34,668 nucleotides of DNA from Clostridia bacterium (GTDB lineage Bacteria > Bacillota > Clostridia > Christensenellales > Aristaeellaceae). Positions within the stretch are counted from its first letter, which is position 1. Every line of letters starts with the position of its first letter. The position numbers and the translations under genes were made by a program. The stretch spans positions 99,691 to 134,358 of the forward strand of contig JAUMVG010000002.1 in assembly GCA_030530315.1 (NCBI GenBank), written 5' to 3'. Below are positions 23,357 to 32,427 of this stretch, in pieces. The notes under the pieces are model-generated. The model saw only the letters and a program-made list of their open reading frames with translations, ran no database searches and had not been told where the DNA came from.

Positions 23357-24769
23357 TCAGGCTTCCACCATGTTATTCAGCCAAATGCCCCTGCGGAGCA
23401 GTATGAAGCCGAAGATGCACTTGATGATGTCCGCCAGCTGCACGCATAGGTAGATCAAAAGCACCGGCATGGCGGTCAGGTGCACCAGGCACCAGGCCAG
23501 CGGCACGGCGACCACCCAGGTATAGCCGCTGTCGAACAGGAAGGTAATCATCGTCTTGCCGCCGGAGCGCAGTATGAAGTAGGCCGTGTTGCAGAAGGCG
23601 ATCAACGGCAGGCAGAAGGAGTAGACCCGAAGCAGCTGCGTCGCCAGTGCCCGAACCTCGTCGGAGGTGCGATAGACCCGGGGGATCAGCGGCGCGACCA
23701 CGTTCATCACCAGCATGGTCGCCGCGCTGATGGCGATGGAAAAGGCGATCAGCTTCCAGGCGTGGGACTTCGCCTCATCCATGTTGTTCGCGCCCAGGGA
23801 TTGGCCCACGATGATCGCTGTGGCGCTGCCCATGGAGAGGATCGTGACGATGAACAGGTTGCCGATGGTGTTGGAGATGTTCATGGCGGCGACTACGTCC
23901 AGGCCGCGCACGGAGTAGCATTGAGACAGCATCGTCATGCCCATGGACCACAGCGTCTCGTTGACCAGCAGCGGCAGTCCCTTGAGGGTGATGGATCGGA
24001 TCAGCGGCGCGGATATGCGCAGGCTGGAATAGGCGCCCTCGATGAATCGGTAGCGCTCCACGTGGGTGTGGGTGTAGGAAACCACGATGGTGAGCTCCAC
24101 GAAGCGCGAAAGCACCGTGGCGATAGCCGCGCCCTCCACGCCCAGCCTCGGAAAGCCCAGATGTCCAAAGATCAGCAGGTAGTTGAACAGCAGGTTCACG
24201 AACACCGCCGCGATGCCCGCGAACATCGGCAGGCGGGTCTCGCCGGTCTCGCGCAAGGTGCTGGCGTAGATCTGGGTCAGGGCAAAGGGAAACAGCCCCA
24301 GCAGCATGATCCTGAGGTAGCCCAGCCCGTGCTCCAGCGTGACCGCTATGCGCGTCGGGTCGCCCTCGTCGTGCAGGAATCGGGTGATCAAAAACCTGCC
24401 GCCGGCGAGAAATACCGCCAGTGCAAGCAGCAGCAGGATCGCGCAGGCGTACAGCTTGTAGCGGAAGCAGTGGCGCACGCCCTCCTGGTTGTCCGCGCCG
24501 TAGAACTGGGCGGAGAAGATGCCCGCGCCTGAGAGCCCGCCGAACACGCACAGGTTGAACACGAACAGCAGCTGGTTGGCGATGGAGACGCCTGACATCT
24601 GCTCGGTGCCCACCTGGCCCACCATGATGTTGTCCAGCAGGTTGACAAAGTTCGTGATGGCGTTCTGGATGATGATGGGAATGACGATGGCGAGCACCAT
24701 GCCGTAAAAGGCGCGGCTGCCGATCAGCGTGTGGCGCAGGGACCGCCGTCCCGCAGGGAACTGGGACAT
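23357..24769 (-). CDS. MATE family efflux transporter
   Basis: A 470-residue integral membrane protein of the multidrug and toxin extrusion family, which exchanges cations (Na+ or H+) for organic substrates. About twelve hydrophobic helices can be read, in two similar halves. Marks of the family are IPIIIQNAITNFVNLLDNIMVGQVG in helices 1-2, GLSGAGIFSAQFYGADN, the SFLRETGE-like STLRETGETRLPM and, in the second half, SMGSATAIIVGQSLGANN. AGGAGG lies 9 bases before the ATG at 24769, and the gene has its own promoter. The substrate cannot be predicted. Confidence 0.95.
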   Translation of the reverse strand: MSQFPAGRRSLRHTLIGSRAFYGMVLAIVIPIIIQNAITNFVNLLDNIMVGQVGTEQMSGVSIANQLLFVFNLCVFGGLSGAGIFSAQFYGADNQEGVRHCFRYKLYACAILLLLALAVFLAGGRFLITRFLHDEGDPTRIAVTLEHGLGYLRIMLLGLFPFALTQIYASTLRETGETRLPMFAGIAAVFVNLLFNYLLIFGHLGFPRLGVEGAAIATVLSRFVELTIVVSYTHTHVERYRFIEGAYSSLRISAPLIRSITLKGLPLLVNETLWSMGMTMLSQCYSVRGLDVVAAMNISNTIGNLFIVTILSMGSATAIIVGQSLGANNMDEAKSHAWKLIAFSIAISAATMLVMNVVAPLIPRVYRTSDEVRALATQLLRVYSFCLPLIAFCNTAYFILRSGGKTMITFLFDSGYTWVVAVPLAWCLVHLTAMPVLLIYLCVQLADIIKCIFGFILLRRGIWLNNMVEA

Positions 24770-24841
24770 GTTCGGGAACCTCCTGTGAGGGAATCAGGTA
24801 TCGATGGAAATCGCCCTTTCGGCGCGCGTTTCAACGCCCCT

Positions 24842-24870
24842 ATCATAGCACAGGCCGGGATGGGGTTCAA
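24842..24870 (-). promoter_or_regulatory. Sigma-A-like promoter of the MATE gene
   Basis: Read on the minus strand: TTGAAC (24870-24865), a 17-base spacer and TATGAT (24847-24842). It is divergent from the mnmM promoter about 65 bases away. Confidence 0.8.
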
Positions 24871-24934
24871 CGAACGCCGTGAAAAGATTGCGGGAGAATG
24901 GCTTAACTTTGCGGCCGACTGTCTCCGGCGCGGA

Positions 24935-24963
24935 TTGCCAATGTGGGGGAAATGGTGTATAAT
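24935..24963 (+). promoter_or_regulatory. Sigma-A promoter of mnmM with a very short leader
   Basis: TTGCCA (24935-24940), a 17-base spacer and a consensus TATAAT (24958-24963). The expected transcription start near 24970 leaves only about 18 bases before the ATG, just enough for the GGAGGG site at 24975-24980. Confidence 0.85.
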
Positions 24964-24987
24964 CTGGAGGATTTGGAGGGATGCGGC

Positions 24988-25584
24988 ATGATGAAGGACT
25001 TCCGCTCGGCACGCTACTGGGCGTCTGAGCTGATCGAGCCCGGGCTCGGCGAGGGCATGGTGTGCGTGGACGCCACGATGGGCAACGGCCACGATACGCT
25101 GTGGCTCTGCGGCCTCGTGGGGGAAACGGGCAGGGTCTATGGCTTTGACGTGCAAAGCGAGGCGGTGGAGCGCACCCGGGCGCGCCTTTGCGAGGCGGGC
25201 CTCGCCCAGAGGGCAACCCTGTTCTGCGAGGGCCACGAGCACATGGCGGAGCGCGTCGGGGAGCCCGTGGACCTGGTCATGTTCAACCTGGGCTGGCTGC
25301 CCGGCGCGGCCCATGGCGTGACCACGCGGACGGAGACGACGCTGCTGGCCGTGGAGGCCGCGCTGTCGATCCTGAAGCCCGGGGGGCTTGTGACCATCTG
25401 CGTCTATCCCGGACACGATGAAGGGGCTCGGGAGCTGGAAGCGCTGAAAAAGTGGGCGTCCGCGCTGGACGCCCGCTGCTACGACGCGATGCTGCGCTGC
25501 TACATGAACCAGCCCAACGACCCACCCCAGCTGATCGCCGTGAAGCGCAAGCTGGAAAAACAGACCAAAGTTCAGCGAATTTAA
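24988..25584 (+). CDS. mnmM: tRNA 5-aminomethyl-2-thiouridine methyltransferase MnmM (YtqB-like)
   Basis: A 198-residue SAM-dependent methyltransferase close in length to Bacillus YtqB, which finishes mnm5s2U at the wobble position of certain tRNAs. The SAM loop is VDATMGNGHDT at about 27-37, and the family signature FNLGWLPG (NLGYLPG in relatives) followed by an acidic/Thr segment is present. The C-terminal INQPNDPP-like motif reads MNQPNDPPQL. The ATG at 24988 lies 7 bases after GGAGGG; an earlier in-frame ATG at 24943 lies upstream of the promoter -10 and is excluded. It is convergent with the ABC gene, whose stop is only 18 bases away, and no terminator separates them. Confidence 0.88.
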   Translation: MMKDFRSARYWASELIEPGLGEGMVCVDATMGNGHDTLWLCGLVGETGRVYGFDVQSEAVERTRARLCEAGLAQRATLFCEGHEHMAERVGEPVDLVMFNLGWLPGAAHGVTTRTETTLLAVEAALSILKPGGLVTICVYPGHDEGARELEALKKWASALDARCYDAMLRCYMNQPNDPPQLIAVKRKLEKQTKVQRI

Positions 25585-25602
25585 ATCAGACTACGGTCGG
25601 TA

Positions 25603-27381
25603 TTATGCGTCCTCCGACTGGTACATGCGGTACAGGTTGTAGTAGACGCCCTTCTTCGCCATCAGCGCGTCATGGCTGCCCTGCTCGACGATGCCCTCGT
25701 CGGTGAGGACCAGTATCGTCGCCGCCCCGCGAATGGTGGTCAGGCGGTGGGCGATGGTGAAGGTGGTCCGGCCCTTCATCAGCCCCTCCAGGGACTGCTG
25801 CACCAGGTGCTCGGATTCGTTGTCCAGGGCGCTGGTGGCCTCGTCCAGGATCAGGATCGGGGGATTCTTCAGGAACACCCGGGCGATGGAGATGCGCTGC
25901 TTCTGTCCGCCGGAGAGCTTCACGCCATGCTCGCCGACATAGGTGTCGTAGCCGTTTTCCAGCTCCGAGATGAACTCGTGGGCGCCGGCCAGCTTGGCCG
26001 CTTGGATGATCTCCTCCCGGCTGGCGCCGGGACGGCCGTACTCGATGTTGGTCAGCACCGTGCCGGAGAAGAGGTAGACGTCCTGCTGCACCATGCCGAT
26101 CTGCTTGCGCAGCGAGTGGAGGGTGTAGTCGCGGATGTCCGTGCCGTCGATGCGGATGACGCCGGAGGTGACCTCGTAGAAGCGGGGGATCAGGTTGCAC
26201 AGCGTGGTCTTGCCGCCGCCGGAGGGCCCCACCAGGGCCACGCTCTCGCCGGGATTGACGTGGAGGTTGATGTGGCTCAGCACATTGGTGCCGCCGTCGT
26301 CATAGGCAAAGGAGACGTCGTCGAATTCCAGTTCGCCGGAGACGTCCTTCAGCTCCCTGGCGCCGGGCAGGTCGTGGATGGCGACCGGCTCCTCCATGAC
26401 CTCGGCGAAGCGCTCGATGCCGGTGATGCCCCGCTGGAAGTTCTCGGTGAACTCCACCAGGCGGCGCACGGAGGCCAGCAGCGTGGTCACATACAGCAGA
26501 TAGGCCACGAGGTCCGCGGCGGAGATGCGGCCCTGGATCATGAAGATGGCCCCGACGCACACCACCAGGATGTACATGATGCCGTCGAACATGCGGGTGA
26601 CGGAGTGGAAGCCGGCCATGTTGTGGTACATGCGGCGCTTGACGTCCAGGAAGGCGCAGTTGCCTTCGGCGAACTTTTCCTCTTCGATGTCCTCGTTGGC
26701 GAAGGACTTGACCACGCGAATGCCGGACAGGCTGTCCTCCACCCGGGCGTTGATCTCGCCCAGCTGGTGGCGGGAGTCCTTGAAGGACTTGCGCATGGGC
26801 TTGGCGAAGTGGTCCGAGCACACCACCATCAGTGGCAGGGACGCGAATATGATCAGCGTCAGGGGGATGTTCATGCCGCAGAGGATCACAAAGGCCACGA
26901 CCACCTTGATGCTGGTGATGAACAGCTCCTCCGGGAAGTGATGGGCGAATTCGGTGATGTCAAACAGGTCGCTGGTGATGCGGGACATCAGCTGGCCGAT
27001 CTTCGTCTTGCTGTAGTAGGCGTGAGGGAGCTTCTGCATGTGGGCAAAGAGGTCCCGGCGCATGTCGGTCTCGATGTGCGTGCCCATAATGTGGCCCACG
27101 GACTGCATGAAGTAGTTGGCGGCCGTGTCCACGATGCGCAGTGCCACGTAGAGCAGGCTGAGCTTCACCACGGTGGCGATGGTCAGCGCGGCGAGGTTCG
27201 TGGTGCCCAGGTTGGTGATGTAGCGCACGATCAGCGGCAGGACGAGGTCGCAGATCGTAGTCAGCGACGCGCAGAAAAGGTCCAGCAGCAGAACCGGCAG
27301 GCGTGGTTTGAAATAGGGCAGAAAGTGCCTGAAGATGCGCAGGTTGTCCCGCATCGTGCGCTTTTGGGCCGTGTTCTGCAT
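25603..27381 (-). CDS. ABC transporter, fused permease and ATPase (half-transporter)
   Basis: A 592-residue exporter subunit. Residues 1-320 carry about six transmembrane helices of the ABC type 1 exporter fold. The nucleotide-binding domain (about 350-590) has Walker A GPSGGGKTT near 385, the Q-loop MVQQDVYLFSG, the signature LSGGQKQR near 488, Walker B LILDEATSALD near 512 and the switch histidine in IAHRL. It would work as a homodimer, since no second half-transporter gene is adjacent. Resembles MsbA/YheI-type exporters of lipids, peptides or drugs; the substrate is unknown. AAAGGAG precedes the ATG and a good promoter lies 40 bases further upstream. Confidence 0.96.
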   Translation of the reverse strand: MQNTAQKRTMRDNLRIFRHFLPYFKPRLPVLLLDLFCASLTTICDLVLPLIVRYITNLGTTNLAALTIATVVKLSLLYVALRIVDTAANYFMQSVGHIMGTHIETDMRRDLFAHMQKLPHAYYSKTKIGQLMSRITSDLFDITEFAHHFPEELFITSIKVVVAFVILCGMNIPLTLIIFASLPLMVVCSDHFAKPMRKSFKDSRHQLGEINARVEDSLSGIRVVKSFANEDIEEEKFAEGNCAFLDVKRRMYHNMAGFHSVTRMFDGIMYILVVCVGAIFMIQGRISAADLVAYLLYVTTLLASVRRLVEFTENFQRGITGIERFAEVMEEPVAIHDLPGARELKDVSGELEFDDVSFAYDDGGTNVLSHINLHVNPGESVALVGPSGGGKTTLCNLIPRFYEVTSGVIRIDGTDIRDYTLHSLRKQIGMVQQDVYLFSGTVLTNIEYGRPGASREEIIQAAKLAGAHEFISELENGYDTYVGEHGVKLSGGQKQRISIARVFLKNPPILILDEATSALDNESEHLVQQSLEGLMKGRTTFTIAHRLTTIRGAATILVLTDEGIVEQGSHDALMAKKGVYYNLYRMYQSEDA

Positions 27382-27423
27382 GGTTGGAGTTCTCCTTTTA
27401 ACATTTCTTGTGTGCTTTCCTTC

Positions 27424-27451
27424 ATTGTAGGTTAATGGGAAGGTCTGTCAA
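27424..27451 (-). promoter_or_regulatory. Promoter of the ABC transporter gene
   Basis: Read on the minus strand: TTGACA (27451-27446), a 16-base spacer and TACAAT (27429-27424). Confidence 0.75.
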
Positions 27452-27664
27452 GCAGGAATCGATTAATTCCTGGCCTTCTCATTTTATTTTGTGCATGTTA
27501 AAATTTCCGCGGCGTTAACCCTTCCCGCGCGTCGGACGTCTTTAATTACAGGGAGTTGAAACGCGAAGGGAAGATCATCGCGCTTCAAGGGGATGGAAAG
27601 CGCCGCCTATGGCCGATTGTGCGGATTTTGACACAAAATCGGCGCAAGTAAATGTTGCGGAAGA
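27452..27664. other. Non-coding region upstream of the caspase/Ig-protein gene
   Basis: No gene is seen here. The 27452-27600 part is mixed sequence, AT-rich at its left end. At 27624-27640 a 7-base stem GATTTTG/CAAAATC has a 3-base loop. It overlaps a wider pairing of GCCGAT (27612-27617) with ATCGGC (27638-27643), so two folds compete. The structure ends 25 bases upstream of the -35 box, which suggests a DNA-level role, or a leader from an earlier start. Confidence 0.4.
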
Positions 27665-27694
27665 TTGACAATTTAATGGAAAGTGCTGTAAAAT
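27665..27694 (+). promoter_or_regulatory. Promoter of the caspase/Ig-protein gene
   Basis: A consensus TTGACA (27665-27670), an 18-base spacer and TAAAAT (27689-27694), 43 bases before the start codon. AAGGAG at 27724-27729 is the ribosome site. Confidence 0.8.
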
Positions 27695-27737
27695 ATAGAC
27701 TGTATAGATGTATGTAATGGCATAAGGAGAATGCGCC

Positions 27738-30700
27738 ATGAAGAGAACACTGTGTTTACTGCTCGCGTTGATGCTGGTGACCTCCGCGCTGCCGGTCGTT
27801 TCGACGGCTGCGTATGCGGAAGCCGGGATCGAGATCGAGACGGATATGGACGGCGAGGTGCTTCCCGCGGAGGATGCGGGGGATACCGGTCTTGTCGTTG
27901 AGGAGATCGAGACGGACCTGCCCGGCGAGAATGCGCCGCAGACACAGCCGGAGTCGGAACCTTCCATCGAACCTGCTCAGGAAGAAGCGGTCCGCTATGC
28001 CCGCGCCCTGGACGCCCTTTCCATTTACAAGGCGCCTGACCTGCGGGAGAGGTGTGCCGTTCTTCCCAAAGAGAGCGTCGTGCTCGTTCTGGAGGCCGAC
28101 GAGGTCTGGATGCGCGTGGCCGTGAATACCCGGAAGGGCGTCGTCGAGGGCTATGTCGCCATCGACGCGGTTGAGGCGCTGACCGGCGAGGCCCTCGATC
28201 GCTTCCTTGACGACCTCGCCGTGAACGGCGTGGACGCCCTCTATAATGACGATATCAACCTGCCCCTTGCCACCGTCGAGGCGGCGTTCGACGGCGACGC
28301 GGCGGAAGCCGCGCCTCAGCAGCCGGCAGAGGGGGAGGGCGGCGAAGGAGCCGCGCCCGATGCTCCCGGGCAGGGCGATCCCATGACCGAGCCCGAAAGC
28401 GGCGCGCAGGCTCCTGAGGAGCCCACCGGTACCTCCGAGGCCGATGCGCAGTCTCTCCAGGGGGACGCCCTTGACGGCGCTGAACCCACGGCCGAACCGA
28501 CAGCCGCACCCACCGTGGAGCCGACTGCCGAGCCCACCGCTGCTCCGACGGCTGAGCCGACGGCAGTACCTACCGCAGTGCCGACATCTGTGCCAACGGC
28601 TGCGCCTACTGAGGCGCCAACTGCCGCGCCGACGGCAGCGCCCACCGCTGTTCCGACGGCAGCACCCACCGCCGCGCCGACGGCAGCACCTACCGCGGCC
28701 CCTACCGCTGTTCCGACGGTTGTGCCGACTGCCGTGCCAACGGCTGCGCCCACCGTCGCCCCTGCGGAAGATCCTGCGGATGACGGCGAGCACGCCGTGC
28801 TGGCAGCGGAGTCCGGAAGCCCCGCCGCGCCTGGCGATCCCACCGACCTGGTGCTCAGCGCGGCCGAGATCACCGTGGGCGTCAAGGAAAAATACACGCT
28901 GCTGACGGCGACCCTCGTTCCCGCCAACAGCACCACCACCATCACCTGGCGCACCAGCAAGGCGAAGGTCGCCAAGGTCAACGCCGCCACCGGCGTGGTC
29001 GCCGGCGTCAAGGCCGGCACCGCCATCATCTATGCCACCACGGCCAACGGCATCGAGAAGAGCTGCAAGGTGACTGTGAAGAAGGCCCCCTCCAAGGTGA
29101 CGCTGAATACCAAGAAGGTGACCATCGCCGCGGGCGGCCAGACCTACCAACTGAAAGCCACCCTGCCGAAAAAGACCGCCTCCACGCTGACCTACACCTC
29201 CTCCAACGTGAATGTCGTCAGGGTGGATGCCAGCGGTCTGATCACCGGCGTCGCCCCCGGTTCCGCCACGGTCACCGTGTCCACCTTCAATAAGAAGAAG
29301 GCCAAGTGCAAGGTGAAGGTCATTGCCGCGCCGGACCAGGTGTTCCTGCCGGAAGCGATCACCATCGGCGAACAGCAGCACTACAAGCTGGCGGCGTCCG
29401 TGGTCGGCGTCAACAACGCTGAATCCTCCTCCACCTATACCTTTACCGCCGAGAACGGCACCGGGGCTATCACCGTCGATCCCACCACCGGCGAGGTCGT
29501 GGGCATCAAGCCCGGCACGGCCAAGGTGCGGGTCAGGACCTACAACGGCGTGACCACTCATCTGAAGGGCAGCGTGCGGACGGAGACCGTCTGCACGGTG
29601 ACCGTCGTGGAGGCGCCGGTGGAGATCAAGCTGGCGACGAACAGCGTGTCCATCGGCGTGAAGCAGACCCTGGCGCTGTATCCGCAGATGATCTCCTCCA
29701 AGGGCGCCGTGATGACCGGCGTGGACTACACGATCACCAGCAGCAACAAGAAAAAGCTGTCCGTCAGCGCCGACGGCGTCGTGAAGGGCATCAAGACCGG
29801 CACATTCAAGGTGACCGTGAAGGCTTACAACGGCGTGTCCGCGGTATGTACGGTGAAGGTGGTCAAGGCTCCCTCCAAGGTCACCCTTTCGCCCTCGAAG
29901 CCCACCATCGGCGTGGGCCAGACCACGAAGCTCGCGGTGAAGTTCCCCAAGGGCGGCCTGGCGAGCTATACCTTCTCCAGCAGCGACACGACCGTCGTCG
30001 CCGTGGACAGCGCGGGCAACATCACCGGCCTGAAACAGGGCTCGGCCACCGTCACGGTGAAGACCAGCAACGGCAAGAAGGCCAAGGCCACTGTAAAGGT
30101 CTCCCGGGCACCGGGCTACCTGAACCTGAACGCGGACTACGACCTGGAGTTCGACCCGATCAACAACAGCTACAGCACCGTCTACAAGAAGACGCTGAAC
30201 CCCGGCGGCACGTTCCAGCTCGCCTATGAAAACGAGTACCAGACCTACGGCGGCGTGGCGTCCTATCAGTCAAAGAATCCCGCCGTGGCCACTGTCAGCA
30301 CCAGCGGCCTGATCACCGCCGTCGCTCCGGGCACCGCCGACATCATCGTGAAGTCCACCGGCGGCGCGGAAGCCCTCTGCCGGGTGACCGTGGCCGGCGC
30401 GCTGCCCGCCTCCATCGCCTTCAACGGCGCGGACGCCACCGTGCGCGTGGGCCAGAGCATCGCCATGCCCGCGCTGAAGGGCGCGAACATCACCGCCGCC
30501 CAGCTGTCGGCGGCCACCTACGCCACCGGCAACGCTGGAATCGTCGTGGCGGAGTGGGTCGAGGCGGACGCTCAGTGGAAGCTGCGGGGCGTGAGCGCCG
30601 GCGCCACCACCGTGACCGCCACGGCGGCGGGCGCCACGGCCACGCTGAACGTGACGGTCACCGCAGCGAACCTGCCCTCCACGGAGCTGCACTTTGAGAA

Positions 30701-32246
30701 CGCCACGGTCTACATGTCGCTGAACCAGGTGTGGAAGCCCGTGGTGAAGGATGAATATGACGTGACCGTAAACGCGTCGCTGACCTCGGACAAGCCCGAG
30801 ATCGTGGCCGTGACGACCTCCGGCGAACTGAAGGGCGTCGCCGAGGGCAAGGCCGTCATTACGGCGGCCAGCGGCAGCCTGACGGCGAAGATGACCGTCT
30901 GCGTGCAGACCTCCGGCGCAACCGTCCAGCTGACTCCGGCAACCCTCAAGCTGGCTGTCGGACAGCGCGGGAGCGTGAAGGCCACCGTGAACAACGACGG
31001 CGCTTCCTCGCAGCTGACCTTTGCCACCTCCAATGCCTCCGTGGCCACCGTCAACGCCGCCGGCGTGGTCGTCGCCCGCGCGGCGGGCAGCGCCACCATC
31101 ACGGCCACCGCCTACAACGGCGCGACCGCGACCTGCGCGGTGACCGTCACCAAGGCGCCCAGCAAGGTCGTCCTCGAGCCCGCCGCTATCACCGGCCGGG
31201 TGGGGGACGCCGGCGTGCAGCTGAAGTGGAGCTTCGGCGCGTCCGACGAGACGGGCACCGTGACCTTCTCCTCCAGCAACACGGGCATTGCCTCCGTCAG
31301 CGCTGCCGGCGTCGTGACCCTCGCGGCAGTGGGCACCGCCACGGTGACCGCCCAGACCCACAACGGCCTGACGGCGACCATCGACGTGACCGTGCTGCCC
31401 AAGAAGCCGGAGTCCACCACGCCGAAGTACCGCCTGTTCGCGGCCTACAGCTACTTCGATTCAAGCTACAAGGGTTACATTCCCTTCACCCGCAACAACG
31501 CCGAGAGCGTCGCGAGCACCTTCCAGAAATCCAGCATCAGCGGCATCGGCTACAGCACGAAGGTGATGGGGAACCCGTCCAAGACGCAGCTGCTGTCCGG
31601 CATTTCCAGTTACTTCTCCGGGACCACGGACAAGGACGTCAGCATCGTGTACCTGTGCTCCCACGGACACATGACTGGCAGCTACACCGGCTACCGAATG
31701 TCCCTGCCGGGCTATGACGAAAACCCGAACAACGCCAACTACTACATGACCTCCTCGGAGATCTTCAACTGCATCAGCCGCATCAACGGCAACGTCATAC
31801 TGATCCTCGACTCCTGCTACAGCGGCACCTTCCTGCAGGATATGCAGAGCAGGCTGAACGCCCAGGGCGGCCGGATCGCCGTGATGACCGCGGCCTCCGA
31901 CACCCGCGCCACCTTCTACAAGGTCAGCGACACCAACAAGTCCGTGGACTTCTTCACGTTCTTCCTGCTGCAGGGCCTCGGCTACAACTCCAAGAGCCAT
32001 TGGTGGAACAGCAACGCCAGCGGCAGCGCCGGCAAGTACCCGGGCTACCTGGCGGCGGACCAGGCCGGCAACAAGGATGGCATCGTGACGCTGGGCGAGT
32101 TCTATGACTTCGCCGCCAAGAGCATCGCCGCCAACATTCCGAATTACATGAAGAAGAGCTGGTACTGGGGCGATACAAAGCGCGTGCAGGTGCCGCGCTT
32201 CAGCGCCGGCAGCCTGCGGGACCTCGTGATCTACAAGGCGGGCTGA
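27738..32246 (+). CDS. Secreted SH3b / Ig-like array protein with C-terminal caspase-like peptidase domain
   Basis: A 1502-residue exported protein. A signal peptide (about 1-28, ending TAAYAEA) is followed by an SH3b-like domain at 87-148 and an acidic segment, then by a Thr/Pro/Ala stalk at 249-342. About ten Big2-type Ig-like modules of roughly 85 residues each lie at 371-1223; many end in VKVVKAP- or VTVTKAP-type joints. Residues 1230-1502 are a caspase-like (clan CD, C14) domain: YRLFAAYSYF opening strand, SHGH with catalytic H1309, and LDSCYSGTF with D1358 and catalytic C1360. SH3b and Big2 domains suggest cell-wall or surface placement, though no LPXTG, SLH or lipobox signal is seen. 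Substrate is unknown. A homologue might be annotated as caspase family protein or Ig-like domain protein. Confidence 0.9.
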   Translation: MKRTLCLLLALMLVTSALPVVSTAAYAEAGIEIETDMDGEVLPAEDAGDTGLVVEEIETDLPGENAPQTQPESEPSIEPAQEEAVRYARALDALSIYKAPDLRERCAVLPKESVVLVLEADEVWMRVAVNTRKGVVEGYVAIDAVEALTGEALDRFLDDLAVNGVDALYNDDINLPLATVEAAFDGDAAEAAPQQPAEGEGGEGAAPDAPGQGDPMTEPESGAQAPEEPTGTSEADAQSLQGDALDGAEPTAEPTAAPTVEPTAEPTAAPTAEPTAVPTAVPTSVPTAAPTEAPTAAPTAAPTAVPTAAPTAAPTAAPTAAPTAVPTVVPTAVPTAAPTVAPAEDPADDGEHAVLAAESGSPAAPGDPTDLVLSAAEITVGVKEKYTLLTATLVPANSTTTITWRTSKAKVAKVNAATGVVAGVKAGTAIIYATTANGIEKSCKVTVKKAPSKVTLNTKKVTIAAGGQTYQLKATLPKKTASTLTYTSSNVNVVRVDASGLITGVAPGSATVTVSTFNKKKAKCKVKVIAAPDQVFLPEAITIGEQQHYKLAASVVGVNNAESSSTYTFTAENGTGAITVDPTTGEVVGIKPGTAKVRVRTYNGVTTHLKGSVRTETVCTVTVVEAPVEIKLATNSVSIGVKQTLALYPQMISSKGAVMTGVDYTITSSNKKKLSVSADGVVKGIKTGTFKVTVKAYNGVSAVCTVKVVKAPSKVTLSPSKPTIGVGQTTKLAVKFPKGGLASYTFSSSDTTVVAVDSAGNITGLKQGSATVTVKTSNGKKAKATVKVSRAPGYLNLNADYDLEFDPINNSYSTVYKKTLNPGGTFQLAYENEYQTYGGVASYQSKNPAVATVSTSGLITAVAPGTADIIVKSTGGAEALCRVTVAGALPASIAFNGADATVRVGQSIAMPALKGANITAAQLSAATYATGNAGIVVAEWVEADAQWKLRGVSAGATTVTATAAGATATLNVTVTAANLPSTELHFENATVYMSLNQVWKPVVKDEYDVTVNASLTSDKPEIVAVTTSGELKGVAEGKAVITAASGSLTAKMTVCVQTSGATVQLTPATLKLAVGQRGSVKATVNNDGASSQLTFATSNASVATVNAAGVVVARAAGSATITATAYNGATATCAVTVTKAPSKVVLEPAAITGRVGDAGVQLKWSFGASDETGTVTFSSSNTGIASVSAAGVVTLAAVGTATVTAQTHNGLTATIDVTVLPKKPESTTPKYRLFAAYSYFDSSYKGYIPFTRNNAESVASTFQKSSISGIGYSTKVMGNPSKTQLLSGISSYFSGTTDKDVSIVYLCSHGHMTGSYTGYRMSLPGYDENPNNANYYMTSSEIFNCISRINGNVILILDSCYSGTFLQDMQSRLNAQGGRIAVMTAASDTRATFYKVSDTNKSVDFFTFFLLQGLGYNSKSHWWNSNASGSAGKYPGYLAADQAGNKDGIVTLGEFYDFAAKSIAANIPNYMKKSWYWGDTKRVQVPRFSAGSLRDLVIYKAG
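28482..28763 (+). repeat. Degenerate 12-base repeats coding for the (E/A/V)PTA stalk
   Basis: About 23 copies of a 12-base unit encode APTA, EPTA or VPTA tetrapeptides (residues 249-342). Third-base differences between copies are common, so the array is old or under selection against slippage, but near-identical stretches remain around 28620-28730. Changes of 12 bases would stay in frame and alter stalk length. Confidence 0.9.
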
Positions 32247-32273
32247 TGCCAGAGGGAAAATGAATACTGAGAA

Positions 32274-32303
32274 GGGCGGCCGGAGTGAAATTTCCGGCCG
32301 CCC
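32274..32303. terminator. Probable terminator after the caspase/Ig-protein gene
   Basis: An 11-base GC-rich stem, GGGCGGCCGGA (32274-32284) with TCCGGCCGCCC (32293-32303), has an 8-base loop. No strong T-tract follows on either strand, so efficiency is uncertain. It lies between two convergent genes. Confidence 0.6.
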
Positions 32304-32427
32304 AAATCATTGGAATGGATTGTAGTTGGAAAACGAGAAGCTTACAGGTCGGCGGGTTCTATGGGAATACGCCTACAATCGATGAAAATGTATTTGGATG
32401 GGAAAGCGGGACGTTTTCCGGGTCGGG

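Noticed and set aside
25672-27435. A 587-codon plus-strand frame across the ABC transporter gene
   Set aside because: It is antisense to a complete ABC exporter, and its composition (Asp, Val, His, Gly) is typical of GC-rich shadow frames.
28482-28763. Possible CRISPR array in the repeat-rich stretch
   Set aside because: The repeats are 12 bases, contiguous, in frame and code for (X)PTA tetrapeptides; there are no spacers and no cas operon. The Cas4-like domain in the helicase is not evidence of CRISPR.
27756-29561. A 601-codon minus-strand frame opposite the caspase/Ig-protein gene
   Set aside because: The Gly/Arg-rich repeats mirror the Thr/Pro/Ala stalk codons, and there is no credible ribosome site or domain.
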